A stretch of 64,000 bases of DNA from Rhodospirillales bacterium BBD 1991-14 (GCA_001657395.1 LYSY01000003.1:186001-250000); one strand, 5' to 3'. Numbered from the stretch's first letter, positions 7,145-16,676 are shown. Notes: a model not told the origin generated them from the sequence alone. Program-made: numbers and translations.

Positions 7145-8905
7145 ATGCTAGAGCGCCTGCTGCCTGGGCTCGTCTGGATCCGGCGGTATGACCGCCAGGC
7201 CCTGCAGGGCGATGCCCTGGCCGCGGTCATCGTCACCATCATGCTGATCCCGCAGAGCATGGCCTATGCGCTGCTGGCCGGGCTGCCGCCGGAGGTCGGA
7301 CTCTACGCCAGCATGGCGCCGCTGCTGGCCTACGCCCTCTTCGGCAGTTCCTCGACCCTGGCGGTCGGCCCGGTCGCGGTCGTCTCCCTGATGACGGCGG
7401 CGGCCGTCGGCGACCTGGCAGCCGTCGGCACGCCCGAATATCGCGGGGCGGCGCTCGCGCTCGCCCTGCTTTCGGGACTCTTTCTCGTGATCCTCGGCGT
7501 CGCGCGCCTGGGCTTCCTGGCCAGTCTGCTCAGCCACCCGGTGATCTCCGGCTTCATCACAGCCTCCGGCCTGCTGATCGCCGCCAGCCAGGTAAAGCAC
7601 ATCCTGGGGATCGAGGCGGGCGGTCACACGCTGCTCGAACTGCTGCAGTCCCTTGCGTCGCAGATCGGCGCCGTGAACGGCCCGACACTCGCCATCGGCG
7701 CCGGGGCGACGCTATTCCTGTTCTGGGTGCGCACATGGCTGAAGCCGTTGCTGATGCGCGCGGGTCTGGGCGCGCGGCTGGCGGACAGCCTCGCCAAGGC
7801 CGGCCCGGTGGCGGCCGTCATCGTCACCATTGTGCTGGTTGACGTTCTGGCGCTGCAGACCCGCGGGGTCGCGGTCGTGGGCGCGATTCCCCAGGGCCTG
7901 CCGCCGCTCGCTTTGCCGCCCCTGGACCCGGAACTCTGGCGGCAGTTGCTGCCGGCGGCGGTTCTGATCTCCGTCGTCGGCTTCGTCGAGTCAGTGTCGG
8001 TCGCGCAGACCCTGGCCGCCAAACGCCGCGAACGCATTCAGCCCAACAACGAACTGCTGGGCCTTGGTGCGGCCAACATCGCCGCCGGGGTGACCGGCGG
8101 CTATCCGGTGACCGGCGGCTTCGCCCGCTCCGTCGTCAACTTCGACGCCGGCGCCCGCACGCCGTTGGCCGGGGTCATGACGGCGGCAGGCATCGGCCTC
8201 ACCGCCCTGCTGCTCACACCGCTGTTCCACCAGTTGCCCAAGGCGACCCTGGCGGCGACCATCGTCGTGGCCGTGCTGTCGCTGGTGGACCTGGGAGCCT
8301 TGAAACGCACCTGGGTTTATTCCAAGGCCGACTTCGCCGCCATGGCCGCGACCATCGCGGTGGTGCTGGGCGCGGGGGTCGAGGCCGGCATCGTCACCGG
8401 CGTGGCGCTCTCGCTGGTACTCTTCCTGGTCCGCGCCAGCCGCCCCCACATGGCGGTGGTGGGCCAGGTGCCTGGCACCCAGCACTTCCGCAACGTGAAA
8501 CGCCACCCGGTGGTGACCAGCCCGGGCGTCCTCAGCCTGCGGGTCGACGAGAGCCTCTACTTCGCCAACGCCCGCTGGCTGGAGGACAAGCTCTATGACA
8601 TGGCCGTCGCCGACCCGGCCCTGCACCACGTCGTGCTGATCTGCTCCGCCGTCAATGCCATCGACGCAAGCGCCCTGGAGAGCCTGGAGATGCTGAACGA
8701 GCGGCTGGAGGCCGCCGGCGTGCGCTTCCACCTTTCGGAGGTGAAGGGGCCGGTGATGGATCGCCTGAAACGCTCCGACTTCCTGGCGAAGCTCACCGGC
8801 CGGGTCTTCCTTAGCCACTACGACGCCCTCGCCGCATTGGATTCCGAGACCACGCGAAAGGCCTCCGCGGGTCCCCGGCCGGAGCGCTCGGCGGCGACGG
8901 CGTAA
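7145..8905 (+). CDS. SulP-family inorganic anion transporter with STAS domain
   Basis: A 586-residue SulP/SLC26 permease. The N-terminal signature ALLAGLPPEVGLYASMAPLLAYALFGSS and the conserved VTGGYPVTGGFARSVVNFDAGARTPLAG segment are clear, with about 12 membrane helices up to residue 430. A C-terminal cytoplasmic STAS domain follows (about 440-565, with CSAVNAIDASALESLEML). It is last in the sulfide operon, 37 bp after the SQR-like gene. SulP proteins move sulfate, bicarbonate or organic anions; here export or uptake of sulfite or sulfate made from sulfide is the natural guess. It converges with ribH over only 14 bp. Confidence 0.92.
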   Translation: MLERLLPGLVWIRRYDRQALQGDALAAVIVTIMLIPQSMAYALLAGLPPEVGLYASMAPLLAYALFGSSSTLAVGPVAVVSLMTAAAVGDLAAVGTPEYRGAALALALLSGLFLVILGVARLGFLASLLSHPVISGFITASGLLIAASQVKHILGIEAGGHTLLELLQSLASQIGAVNGPTLAIGAGATLFLFWVRTWLKPLLMRAGLGARLADSLAKAGPVAAVIVTIVLVDVLALQTRGVAVVGAIPQGLPPLALPPLDPELWRQLLPAAVLISVVGFVESVSVAQTLAAKRRERIQPNNELLGLGAANIAAGVTGGYPVTGGFARSVVNFDAGARTPLAGVMTAAGIGLTALLLTPLFHQLPKATLAATIVVAVLSLVDLGALKRTWVYSKADFAAMAATIAVVLGAGVEAGIVTGVALSLVLFLVRASRPHMAVVGQVPGTQHFRNVKRHPVVTSPGVLSLRVDESLYFANARWLEDKLYDMAVADPALHHVVLICSAVNAIDASALESLEMLNERLEAAGVRFHLSEVKGPVMDRLKRSDFLAKLTGRVFLSHYDALAALDSETTRKASAGPRPERSAATA

Positions 8906-8919
8906 GAGCGCCTCTCGCG

Positions 8920-9405
<486 letters not shown>

Positions 9406-9497
9406 CTAATGACAACGTCAGAAACCAGAACCAGGGCGAAAGGAATACACGCAGCCGTTGCGACTGCTGAAAGCAGACCGCCGCCAACCGCTTCTTC

Positions 9498-9680
9498 CAT
9501 TCTCTTTCATCCGGACTGTCACCGTCGGCTTCGGATTTGCACCGAATCTGCTGACCCCCTGGCAGACGCCATCCCGTGAGAGGGAATGCCAGGGGCGCTC
9601 GCGGGCTTCAGGCACCGTGGATTTTCCTGTCCACGGGGGCCTTCACCGCCGGTGGGGACTTTCACCCCGCCCTGAGAACG
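9498..9680 (-). promoter_or_regulatory. FMN riboswitch (RFN element) of ribH
   Basis: Reading the minus strand, the conserved RFN blocks appear in order: CGTTCTC opening P1, AGGGCGGGGTGAAAGTCCC, CACCGGCGGTGAAGGCC, GGTCAGCAGATTCGGTG, AAATCCGAAGCCGACGGTG, ACAGTCCGGATGAAAGAGAA, and GAGAATG closing P1. A variable hairpin (GTGGACAGG side arm and a CCCCTGGCA/TGCCAGGGG stem) fills the middle. It ends about 100 bases before the ribH ATG. FMN binding would lower ribH expression; whether by transcription or translation is not clear, since I see no strong U-tailed terminator. Confidence 0.93.
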
Positions 9681-9838
9681 TGCCCCACCAACGGCGGGGC
9701 GCCCCATCCTTAGCGCAGCCGTCCTCGCCTGTCGATGGCCTGCTGCGCCCGCACAGAGGCCGACAACGACCCTCCCCCAAAAGCAATGTGGCCTTCATGC
9801 CCGCTCCGGCCCTATCATGGAGCCCTGGGAGCGGAAAG

Positions 9839-10675
9839 ATGGAACAGGCTGCACAAGAGGCCGCCACACAGGAAGGCATCGTCACCGAATTGATCGACGG
9901 CAGGGGTTACGTGGTCCTGCCGCAGGTCTTCACTCCGGCGGAAATCGCCGAAGCGCGCGCCCTGATCATGCGCTACTCCGACAGCGACGCGCCCAAGGCG
10001 ACCCACTTCCAGGGTGCCAATCCCGACAAGCTGCATCTGCAGCGCCGGGTCTGGAACCTGTTGAACAAGGGCGACATCTTCGTTGCCATGGTGCAGCGCG
10101 AACCGGTCGTCTCCATCATGCGGCGCTTCCTCGGCTCCGAATTCATTCTCGGGTCCATAGCCGCCAACCGGCTGCTGCCCGGCGGGCCCGGCCAGGAACT
10201 GCACATCGACTATCCCTACTGGGACATGTACAAGCCGGAGAGCTTTCCCGCCCGGATCAACCCCAGCTTTCCCCTGAACGCCCAGGTGACCATTCTGCTC
10301 GACGACTTCACGGCGGAGAACGGGGCCACTGCCATCGTCCCGGGCAGCCAGAAGCTCGGCCGCTATCCGAGCGCGGAGGACAGGGCGGCGGCAAAGCTGG
10401 AACGCATGACCGGCAAGGCCGGCGACGTTGCCATCTTCTTCGGGCTCGCCTGGCACAGCGCCATGCCGAACGACAGCGACGGCGATCGCAGTGCCGTGCT
10501 GATCCAGTACCTGCCGAAGTTCGTGAAGCCGATGGAGGATCAGGTGCGCGGCCTCGATCCGCAGGTCCTGGACCGCGCCTCCCCGCTGCTGCGCCAGCTG
10601 ATCGGGCTCGACTATCCCTATCCGCAGTTGCTCGACGAGGCCGAGGCGGGCAACGCCGAAGGCCGGGTGGCCTGA
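9839..10675 (+). CDS. Phytanoyl-CoA dioxygenase (PhyH) family protein
   Basis: A 278-residue Fe(II)/2-oxoglutarate oxygenase of the PhyH family. The iron triad is visible: His122 and Asp124 in ELHIDYPYWD and the distal His206 in LAWHSAMPND; DFTAENGATAIVPGSQ is the usual family strand pair. Start at 9839 is chosen because GGGAGCGGAAAG precedes it; the longer open frame runs back through the riboswitch and is not coding. Members hydroxylate diverse small molecules, including ectoine and lipids, so the substrate is unknown. It is followed 12 bp later by a large membrane protein gene, suggesting a two-gene operon. Confidence 0.88.
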   Translation: MEQAAQEAATQEGIVTELIDGRGYVVLPQVFTPAEIAEARALIMRYSDSDAPKATHFQGANPDKLHLQRRVWNLLNKGDIFVAMVQREPVVSIMRRFLGSEFILGSIAANRLLPGGPGQELHIDYPYWDMYKPESFPARINPSFPLNAQVTILLDDFTAENGATAIVPGSQKLGRYPSAEDRAAAKLERMTGKAGDVAIFFGLAWHSAMPNDSDGDRSAVLIQYLPKFVKPMEDQVRGLDPQVLDRASPLLRQLIGLDYPYPQLLDEAEAGNAEGRVA

Positions 10676-10687
10676 CGGGGACCGGTC

Positions 10688-12523
10688 ATGGAATCCCTCC
10701 GGGACCTGGCGCAGCAGCCCAAGGCGCCCATTGCGGCCGGAAGCATCGACGAAAAGGTCGCGATCTTCGAGAGCCGCATGAACGGGCGCATCCTGCCCTT
10801 CGTCGGCCTGCACGGCTGTCTGCTGACCCTCGTCTACCTGCTCCGCGAGACCGACCTGCTGGCGGAGCCTGCCCTTCGTGACAGCCTTCTGCCGGCGCTG
10901 ATCATGGCGGGCCTCGCTGCACTCTGCGGGTTGGTCACGGCGCTCGGCCAGGTAGGCGGCAGGCGCAGCCTGCCCGGGGGTGCCGCCTTTGCCGTCGGTC
11001 TCGGCATGCTCGCGATCCTCCAGACCCCCTGGATGCCGGAAGCGATCGCAGGTGCAGTCGTCCTCTACTGGGTTCTGGTGGCGCTCAACGCGACGGGACG
11101 CAGCGCCGATTACGAGTTCAACACCGCGACCCTCTACCTGCCGGTGATCTTTCTGCTGAGTGCCGAGATCTCCGGCGGCGCACAGCTTGCCGCAGGCCTG
11201 GCTCTCTATGCGCCGGCGATCTATTTAAAGTTCCGCCGCCAGCCGCAGAGCAGCAAGATGGCCCTGGGCTTCAGCCTGCTGGCCTACCTGGCGATCACCA
11301 TCAGGGACAACGCGGACACGCAAGGGCTCATCGCCGCCATGGTGGCGGTCGTCCTGGTCCTCTTCATCGTCTACAGCTTTCGCACCCGCCATCTGGCCGG
11401 CTCCGCCTACCGCCACTTTCTGACCGATGCCGTTCTGGCAGGCCTCTGGGCGGTTCTGGTCTGGACCCTGGGTCTGGAGGACTGGGGCGCGAACCTGATG
11501 CTCGCGGGCCTCGGTATCGCCGCCTATCAGGGTGTCGCCCTCTCGCTGCTGCGGCAGCGCAAGGCCGACAACATGGCGCGGCGCGCAGAGCGCGACGCCC
11601 GCCTCGCCTGGCTGCAGATCGCCGCCGTCCTGGTGTTGGCTGACATCCTTGTCGATGTCCTGCTGGAGGACCTGCTCGACAGCGATCTGGTCTACCCCGC
11701 CGTGCTGATCGTCGTGCTGCCCTTCGTCGCCCTCTACCGCCATCTGCGCAGCGGCTTTCTGGCGCTGACAACGCGGCTTTGGATCGGCGGCTGCCTGCTG
11801 ACCGCGGTCAACGAGACGCGGGACCTGTTCTACTGGGACTTCCTGATTTCAAACATAGGCAAGGCACCCGCCGAGATGCACGGCGACGTCCTGGGGCTGA
11901 TCGCCGGCCAGCTCTTCTGGCTGGTCTTCGCGCTCGCCGCCGGCATGGCCGCAACCCTGCGCGCCCGGGCCGAGCGAGAGGTGCCCTGGTGGCGCGGTCT
12001 GGTCCCGCCACGGCCCATGGTGCACCTGCGGCGCTCAACCCGGCTGGTGATCGCCAACGCCAACCGCATCGCCTTCGTCGGCAGCATCATCGCCGCCCTC
12101 TCGGCTCTCTTCACCTGGCTGCGCTATGCCGGCGGCGACGGCCGCGGCCTGCGCTCCCGCGATCTCATGCTGCTGGGCGTTCATGTCTATGCCGTCGCCA
12201 TAACGGTGCTCTTCCTGCGCTACCTCGAGGGGTGCTGCGATGAGGAGGCCTACCCGGCGCTCGATCTCGCCTTGCTGACCTTCCCGCAGTACGGGCTGCC
12301 CTACGTTCTGGCCTTCTGCCTCTGGGGACTGGCGCTCTATCTGCGCGGGGTGATCCTGCGGGACACCCTGGCGCGGTTCTTTGCGACCGGCTTCGTTGCC
12401 ATGCCGCTGGTCACCTTCACCGTCAACAACAGCCTGGACGACGCCGTCTTTCTGGCGGAGGTCGCGCTGATCTGCTGCTTCTCCCTGTTCTGCTTCGGCC
12501 TCTTGCGGCGCTTTGTCCAATAG
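10688..12523 (+). CDS. Unknown polytopic membrane protein
   Basis: A 611-residue protein I do not recognise. It has a short hydrophilic N-terminus and then about 17-19 hydrophobic segments spread to the very C-terminus, with short loops and Arg-rich cytoplasmic stretches (for example around 283-300 and 430-455). An acidic DVLLEDLLDSDLVYP loop and a CCDEEAYP loop are distinctive. No transporter motif, ATP site or catalytic motif is obvious. It begins 12 bp after the PhyH dioxygenase gene, so the two likely work together, perhaps on a membrane lipid or a transported metabolite; that is speculation. An O-antigen-ligase or exopolysaccharide-export-like fold cannot be excluded. Confidence 0.75.
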   Translation: MESLRDLAQQPKAPIAAGSIDEKVAIFESRMNGRILPFVGLHGCLLTLVYLLRETDLLAEPALRDSLLPALIMAGLAALCGLVTALGQVGGRRSLPGGAAFAVGLGMLAILQTPWMPEAIAGAVVLYWVLVALNATGRSADYEFNTATLYLPVIFLLSAEISGGAQLAAGLALYAPAIYLKFRRQPQSSKMALGFSLLAYLAITIRDNADTQGLIAAMVAVVLVLFIVYSFRTRHLAGSAYRHFLTDAVLAGLWAVLVWTLGLEDWGANLMLAGLGIAAYQGVALSLLRQRKADNMARRAERDARLAWLQIAAVLVLADILVDVLLEDLLDSDLVYPAVLIVVLPFVALYRHLRSGFLALTTRLWIGGCLLTAVNETRDLFYWDFLISNIGKAPAEMHGDVLGLIAGQLFWLVFALAAGMAATLRARAEREVPWWRGLVPPRPMVHLRRSTRLVIANANRIAFVGSIIAALSALFTWLRYAGGDGRGLRSRDLMLLGVHVYAVAITVLFLRYLEGCCDEEAYPALDLALLTFPQYGLPYVLAFCLWGLALYLRGVILRDTLARFFATGFVAMPLVTFTVNNSLDDAVFLAEVALICCFSLFCFGLLRRFVQ

Positions 12524-12599
12524 CGGGCTGGCCCTCTGCTGCCGGCCCGGATGACGCGGCGCCCTGGACAGGACGGCGGCCGCGCGGCAGTCTGCGGCC

Positions 12600-13043
12600 A
12601 TGCCCGATTCGCCATCGAAACCTGACTCCAGCGACACAGAAGGCCTGGATCCGCTGCGCCTGCGCGGCGGCTTTGCCGACCTCGTGGGCTATGAACTGGC
12701 GGCCTGGGAACCGGACCTGGCCAGCATCGCGCTGACCGTCGAAGCCCGGCATCTGAACCGCAGCGGCGTGATGCATGGCGGGGTCCTGACGACGCTGATC
12801 GATACCGCCTGCGGCTACTGCGGCTGCTACAGCTCCCCCGGCGAACCGGGGCGGCGGGCCTTCACCCTTTCCCTCACCAGCAGCTTCATCGGCGCCGCCC
12901 AGGCGGGCCAGCGGCTGACCGCGACGGCGCGGCGCAGCGGCGGCGGCAAGAGCATCTTCTTCGCCGAGTGTCAGGTGGTGGACGAGGCCGGGCGCGTGGT
13001 CGGCAGCGGCCAGGGCAGCTTCAAGTACATCACCAAGCGCTGA
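12600..13043 (+). CDS. PaaI-family hotdog thioesterase
   Basis: A 147-residue hotdog-fold thioesterase. The PaaI signature LNRSGVMHGGVLTTLIDTA (His-Gly-Gly plus Asn) is present, followed by the strand FTLSLTSSFIGAA and a C-terminal GRVVGSGQGSFKYI. Such enzymes hydrolyse acyl- or aryl-CoA thioesters in the cytoplasm. The ATG at 12600 has only a weak ribosome site. It is the last plus-strand gene before a small convergent membrane protein gene. The acyl substrate is not known. Confidence 0.88.
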   Translation: MPDSPSKPDSSDTEGLDPLRLRGGFADLVGYELAAWEPDLASIALTVEARHLNRSGVMHGGVLTTLIDTACGYCGCYSSPGEPGRRAFTLSLTSSFIGAAQAGQRLTATARRSGGGKSIFFAECQVVDEAGRVVGSGQGSFKYITKR

Positions 13044-13075
13044 ACAACGGGGTCGGCCGGACGCGCGCGCCGGCC

Positions 13076-13270
13076 TCAGGCGATCCAGGCCATCAGGGCC
13101 ACGACAGCCAGAAAGAGCCCGAACGCCAGAAAGCGGCCGCGCAGCTGCTCGTCGCTTTCCTTGATCATCATGCGCTGGCCCTCGGTGAAGGTTCCCGCCT
13201 TCTGGCGCAGGCGCAGCCAATGGCGTGCCAGCCAATGTTCGGTCCAGTAATCGATACCGCCGCCGGCCAT
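13076..13270 (-). CDS. Small single-pass membrane protein, unknown
   Basis: A 64-residue protein reading MAGGGIDYWTEHWLARHWLR at the start, then a charged middle (TEGQRMMIKESDEQLRG) and one C-terminal membrane helix (RFLAFGLFLAVVALMAWIA). The start at 13270 is supported by GGAGGAG 5 bases upstream, which overrides a longer open frame running through a tandem repeat. It lies divergent to the patatin-like gene. A regulatory or assembly role in the membrane is possible; nothing specific can be said. Confidence 0.62.
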   Translation of the reverse strand: MAGGGIDYWTEHWLARHWLRLRQKAGTFTEGQRMMIKESDEQLRGRFLAFGLFLAVVALMAWIA

Positions 13271-13314
13271 GGATGCTCCTCCGCCGGGCAGTCTGCCCCA
13301 AGGCAGACTTTCCT

Positions 13315-13374
13315 CCCACACTCTGGGCCCCCACACTCTGGGCCCCCACACTCTGGGCCCCCACACTCTGGGCC
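13315..13374. repeat. Four 15-bp tandem repeats (CCCACACTCTGGGCC)
   Basis: Four exact consecutive copies fill 13315-13374, between the divergent small membrane protein and the patatin-like gene. The unit holds ACTCTGGGCC. Because 15 is a multiple of three, every frame reads a five-residue repeat, which creates misleading open frames on both strands. Copies are identical, as expected for recent slipped-strand expansion. No spacer, so it is not CRISPR. Confidence 0.95.
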
Positions 13375-13451
13375 TTGCGATGCTGCGCCGCAACCGTAAG
13401 CTGGCAGCAGCCCGCGTGGCGGGTCCAGCGGCAAGCAGGAGATCGGATGAG

Positions 13452-14531
13452 ATGGCGAAGTCCGGAGCCAAAAACGGCGGCCTGGCGGGCGACTGCGCGG
13501 ACCCCTGGCCAAAGGGCCGCGGCGTCAAACGGATCAACCTGGCCCTTCAGGGCGGCGGTGCTCACGGCGCCCTCACCTGGGGCGTCCTCGATCGCCTGCT
13601 GGAAGACGATGGCATCGCCATCGAGGGCGTCACCGGCGCCAGCGCCGGGGCGGTGAACGGTGCCGTCATGGCCTACGGCCTTTCGGTCGGCGGCCGTGAA
13701 GGGGCGCGGGATCTGCTGCGCGCTGTCTGGCGGCGCGTTTCGGAGATCGCCGCGCTGACGATGATGCAGCCGAGCCCGCTGGACCGCATGACCGGCCTCG
13801 GCGGCATGGACTACGCCCCGGGCTATTGGATGCTGGACACCCTGTCGCGGGTGTTCTCGCCCTATCAGTTCAATTTCTTCGACATCAACCCTCTGCGCGA
13901 CACCATCCACGAACATATCGACTTCGAGAAGCTGCGCCACTGCAAGACGGTGAAGCTCTATGTCTCCGCGACCAACGTGCGCCGCGGACGCATCAAGATA
14001 TTCGAGCTGGAAGAGATGAGCCTGGACGCGGTGATGGCCTCCGCCTGCCTGCCCTACCTTCACAAGGCCGTGGAGATCGATGGCGAAGCCTACTGGGACG
14101 GCGGCTTCATGGGCAACCCGGCGATCTTCCCCCTGATCTACGGCGCCGAGACGCCGGACGTGCTGCTGGTGCAGATCAATCCGATCAACATCGAGAAGAC
14201 GCCGACCTCGGCTCAGGAGATCATCGACCGCCTGAACACCATCACCTTCAACGCCGGCCTGATGCGCGAGATGCGCGCCATCAGCTTCGTCACCAAGCTG
14301 ATCGACAAGGGCTTCGACGACGGCGGGCGGCTGAAGCGCCTGAACATGCATGTCGTCGATGCCGAGGACGTCATGCAGAACCTGGGCTTTTCCTCCAAGC
14401 TGAATGCCGACTGGAACTTCCTCTGCCACCTGCGCGACGTCGGCTACGCGCGCACCGATGCCTGGCTGGCCGCCCACCGCCAGGACCTCGGCAAGCGCTC
14501 CACCGCCGACATCGACGCGATGTACCTGTAA
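13452..14531 (+). CDS. Patatin-like phospholipase
   Basis: A 359-residue patatin-domain lipase. The oxyanion loop NLALQGGGAHGALTWG, the nucleophile Ser64 in GASAG and the dyad Asp216 in YWDGGF are all present, so it should be an active acyl hydrolase. No signal peptide; cytoplasmic or membrane-associated. In alphaproteobacteria this subfamily often lies near polyhydroxybutyrate genes, and a PHB depolymerase lies 12 kb away, but no direct link is visible. Start at 13452 follows AGGAG by 10 bases; a longer frame through the 15-bp repeat array is rejected. Confidence 0.9.
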   Translation: MAKSGAKNGGLAGDCADPWPKGRGVKRINLALQGGGAHGALTWGVLDRLLEDDGIAIEGVTGASAGAVNGAVMAYGLSVGGREGARDLLRAVWRRVSEIAALTMMQPSPLDRMTGLGGMDYAPGYWMLDTLSRVFSPYQFNFFDINPLRDTIHEHIDFEKLRHCKTVKLYVSATNVRRGRIKIFELEEMSLDAVMASACLPYLHKAVEIDGEAYWDGGFMGNPAIFPLIYGAETPDVLLVQINPINIEKTPTSAQEIIDRLNTITFNAGLMREMRAISFVTKLIDKGFDDGGRLKRLNMHVVDAEDVMQNLGFSSKLNADWNFLCHLRDVGYARTDAWLAAHRQDLGKRSTADIDAMYL

Positions 14532-14608
14532 AGCGGGTCCGGCCTCCATGCCAAAACCAGCCGCTCCGACCGCCATGCCGAAAGCGTCTCGCGGATAGAG
14601 GTATTCTC

Positions 14609-15079
14609 ATGATGATAGGCGGAACAGAACTCTACCGACCCCGTGCGGTATCGGACCTGGGTCTTTGGGAAATCGCGCCCCTGACACTCAAGATCTACGG
14701 CATTGCGGCTGACGGGCAGGAGATCACGGAGGCTCTGATCCGTGACGCCCGTTCCTTCGTAGGCTTGGAAGTCCCGCCGCTCGTGGCCACCGAGGGCGAA
14801 GACAACGGACTGGGCTTTGTGATCATTCATCCGGGCGATCTTGGCGTGTCGATCCTGGCCCACTGGTGGATTCAAGGATCGGTGCTGTGCCAGCACATCC
14901 AGCGCACGCTTTGGGGCGCGGACAGGCCGATGGATACGGCCGCCAGACCCGTCATCGCATGCGTGTGGGAACTCGGCCTGATCAACGCCGAACAGGTGGC
15001 CTGGCGCCAAACGATGATGACGTCGGCGCCCGATCCCGCAGCCTATCTGAAGGCCCGTCCCGCCATGACCGCCATCTAG
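14609..15079 (+). CDS. Conserved-looking hypothetical protein
   Basis: A 156-residue soluble protein with no family I recognise. It begins MMIGGTELYRPRAVSDLGLW and contains VIIHPGDLGVSILAHWWIQGSV and a later PVIACVWELGLINAEQVAWR, a Trp-rich pattern suggesting a compact folded domain. Codon use is normal for the window, and GAGG lies just before the ATG, so it should be real. It follows the patatin-like gene by 78 bp on the same strand. Function unknown. Confidence 0.7.
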   Translation: MMIGGTELYRPRAVSDLGLWEIAPLTLKIYGIAADGQEITEALIRDARSFVGLEVPPLVATEGEDNGLGFVIIHPGDLGVSILAHWWIQGSVLCQHIQRTLWGADRPMDTAARPVIACVWELGLINAEQVAWRQTMMTSAPDPAAYLKARPAMTAI

Positions 15080-15091
15080 CAGACGCCCAGG

Positions 15092-15112
15092 GCGGACGAG
15101 CGAAGCGTCCGC
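15092..15112. terminator. Hairpin between convergent genes
   Basis: GCGGACG and CGTCCGC form a perfect 7-bp stem with a 7-base loop, followed on the plus strand by TTTA. It lies in the 35-bp gap between the hypothetical gene ending at 15079 and the convergent MFS gene ending at 15114, so it may end both transcripts. Confidence 0.55.
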
Positions 15113-15113
15113 T

Positions 15114-16676
15114 TTACGCCCCCTGCGGCTGGGGCTGAGGGGAGCGGGGCATCAGGAAGAAGCCGCAGAGCGCGCCGAGCAGCGCCAGGGCGGCCCCGAT
15201 AAAGGCAATGGCGCGGAAGGCATCGACCATGGCCTGACGGTAAGCATCTTCAAGCGCGGCGGTGTTGGCTGCGGAAAGCTGTGTCATGGCGCCGTCGCTG
15301 CCGTAAGCCACGGCGGCGCGCGCGGCGGGCTCGACGCCGGCGGCCAGGGCCGCGAAGCTCTGATCGAAAACCAGAGCGGCAAAGGCGCCCAGCCCGGCGA
15401 CGGCCAGCAGCCCCGACAAGCGGGAGACGGCGTTGTTGACGCCGGACGCAAGACCCGACTGGCCGGCGGGTACCGCGTTCATCACCACCGTGGAGAGCGG
15501 CGCCACGGTGACCGCCATGCCCAGGCCCAGCACCAGCATGGCCGGCACGACGGCCGACCAGAAGGAAGCGCCCGGCGATGCCGGAATGAACAGCAGAAAG
15601 CCGGTCGCCGCGATCATGGGCCCCAGGGTCAGCGGCAGCCGCGCGCCGAAGCGGTCCAGCAGGCTGCCGGCCCAGCGCGACAGGACGGCCATAACCAGGG
15701 TGAAGGGCAGAAAGGCCGCCCCGGCCAGCATCGCCGTATGGCCGTGCGCTTCGATCATGGTGATCGGCAGGAAGAACAGCACCCCTGAAAGCGCGAGATA
15801 GAGAAAGAGAGTCAGCAGGTTGGCACCGGCAAAGGCCGGCGAGCGGAAGAGCCCGAGCGGCAGCATCGGATCGCCGCTGCGTTGCTCGACCCAGAGGAAG
15901 ACCAGCAAGCCCAGCAGACCCGCTACGGCCACCAGGACCAGCGGCTGCGAAACCTCGCGGCTTTCGCCGAAAGTCGTGAGGCTGTAGGTCAGGGCTGCCA
16001 GGGCCAGCACCGCCAGCAGGCCGCCCGCCCAGTCCATCCGCCGCCCGGCCGTCTCGTCGCGGGATTCCGGAACCCGCCACAGCGAAAGCGCCAGCGCCAC
16101 GGCTGCCACGGGCAGGTTGATGAGGAACACCAGCCGCCAGGACCCGAGGTCGATCAGCCAGCCGCCGAGCACCGGCCCCAGGGCGGCGGCGATGGCCGAG
16201 AACCCGGCCCAGGTGCCGATGGCCCGGCCGCGCTCTTCCGGCGGAAAGGCGGCGGAGATGATGGCCAGGCTGTTGGGCACCAGAAGGGCACCCCCGAAGC
16301 CCTGAAGGGCCCGCGCAGCGACGAGCTGGCCCGCGGTCTCGGCCAGTCCGCACCACAACGAGGCGAGCGCGAAGACCACAACACCGATGTTGAAGACCCG
16401 GCGCCGGCCGTAAAGGTCCCCCGCCGCGCCGCCGACCAGGAGCAGAGCCGCCAGGAACAGGGCATAGGCGTTGACCACCCACTGCATGAAACTGAGGGAG
16501 CCGCCGAACTGCTCGCCGATCACCGGCAGGGCGACGGTGACCACCGTGCCGTCCACAAAAGCCAGACTGGACCCCAGGATGGTAACCAACAGGACGATCG
16601 GGCGGGCTTCCCGGCGACAGGGCTCAGAGCAGGCGCCGGCCCGGATCTGGTTGTCATCGCAGGGCGCAATCTTCAT
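15114..16676 (-). CDS. MFS multidrug efflux transporter, DHA2 (EmrB/QacA, 14 helices)
   Basis: A 520-residue drug:proton antiporter of the 14-helix DHA2 family. Motifs: AFVDGTVVTVALPVIGEQF in helix 1, GDLYGRRRVFNIG (motif A) after helix 2, ARALQGFGGALLVPNSLAI in helix 4 and GPVLGGWLIDLGSWRLVFLIN (motif C) in helix 5. The N-terminal tail is cysteine-containing (three Cys in the first 20 residues), unusual but short. No membrane-fusion partner gene is adjacent. It diverges from a second, Bcr-type efflux gene across a 358-bp region. Confidence 0.92.
   Translation of the reverse strand: MKIAPCDDNQIRAGACSEPCRREARPIVLLVTILGSSLAFVDGTVVTVALPVIGEQFGGSLSFMQWVVNAYALFLAALLLVGGAAGDLYGRRRVFNIGVVVFALASLWCGLAETAGQLVAARALQGFGGALLVPNSLAIISAAFPPEERGRAIGTWAGFSAIAAALGPVLGGWLIDLGSWRLVFLINLPVAAVALALSLWRVPESRDETAGRRMDWAGGLLAVLALAALTYSLTTFGESREVSQPLVLVAVAGLLGLLVFLWVEQRSGDPMLPLGLFRSPAFAGANLLTLFLYLALSGVLFFLPITMIEAHGHTAMLAGAAFLPFTLVMAVLSRWAGSLLDRFGARLPLTLGPMIAATGFLLFIPASPGASFWSAVVPAMLVLGLGMAVTVAPLSTVVMNAVPAGQSGLASGVNNAVSRLSGLLAVAGLGAFAALVFDQSFAALAAGVEPAARAAVAYGSDGAMTQLSAANTAALEDAYRQAMVDAFRAIAFIGAALALLGALCGFFLMPRSPQPQPQGA

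Noticed and set aside
9458-9838. N-terminal extension of the PhyH protein
   Set aside because: It would translate through the FMN riboswitch; the start at 9839 has a ribosome site and matches the family.
13315-13374. CRISPR-like repeat
   Set aside because: Direct 15-bp tandem copies without spacers and no cas genes.
12423-14576. Minus-strand open frame of 717 codons
   Set aside because: Antisense to the thioesterase and patatin-like genes; prolonged by the 15-bp repeat; no domain.
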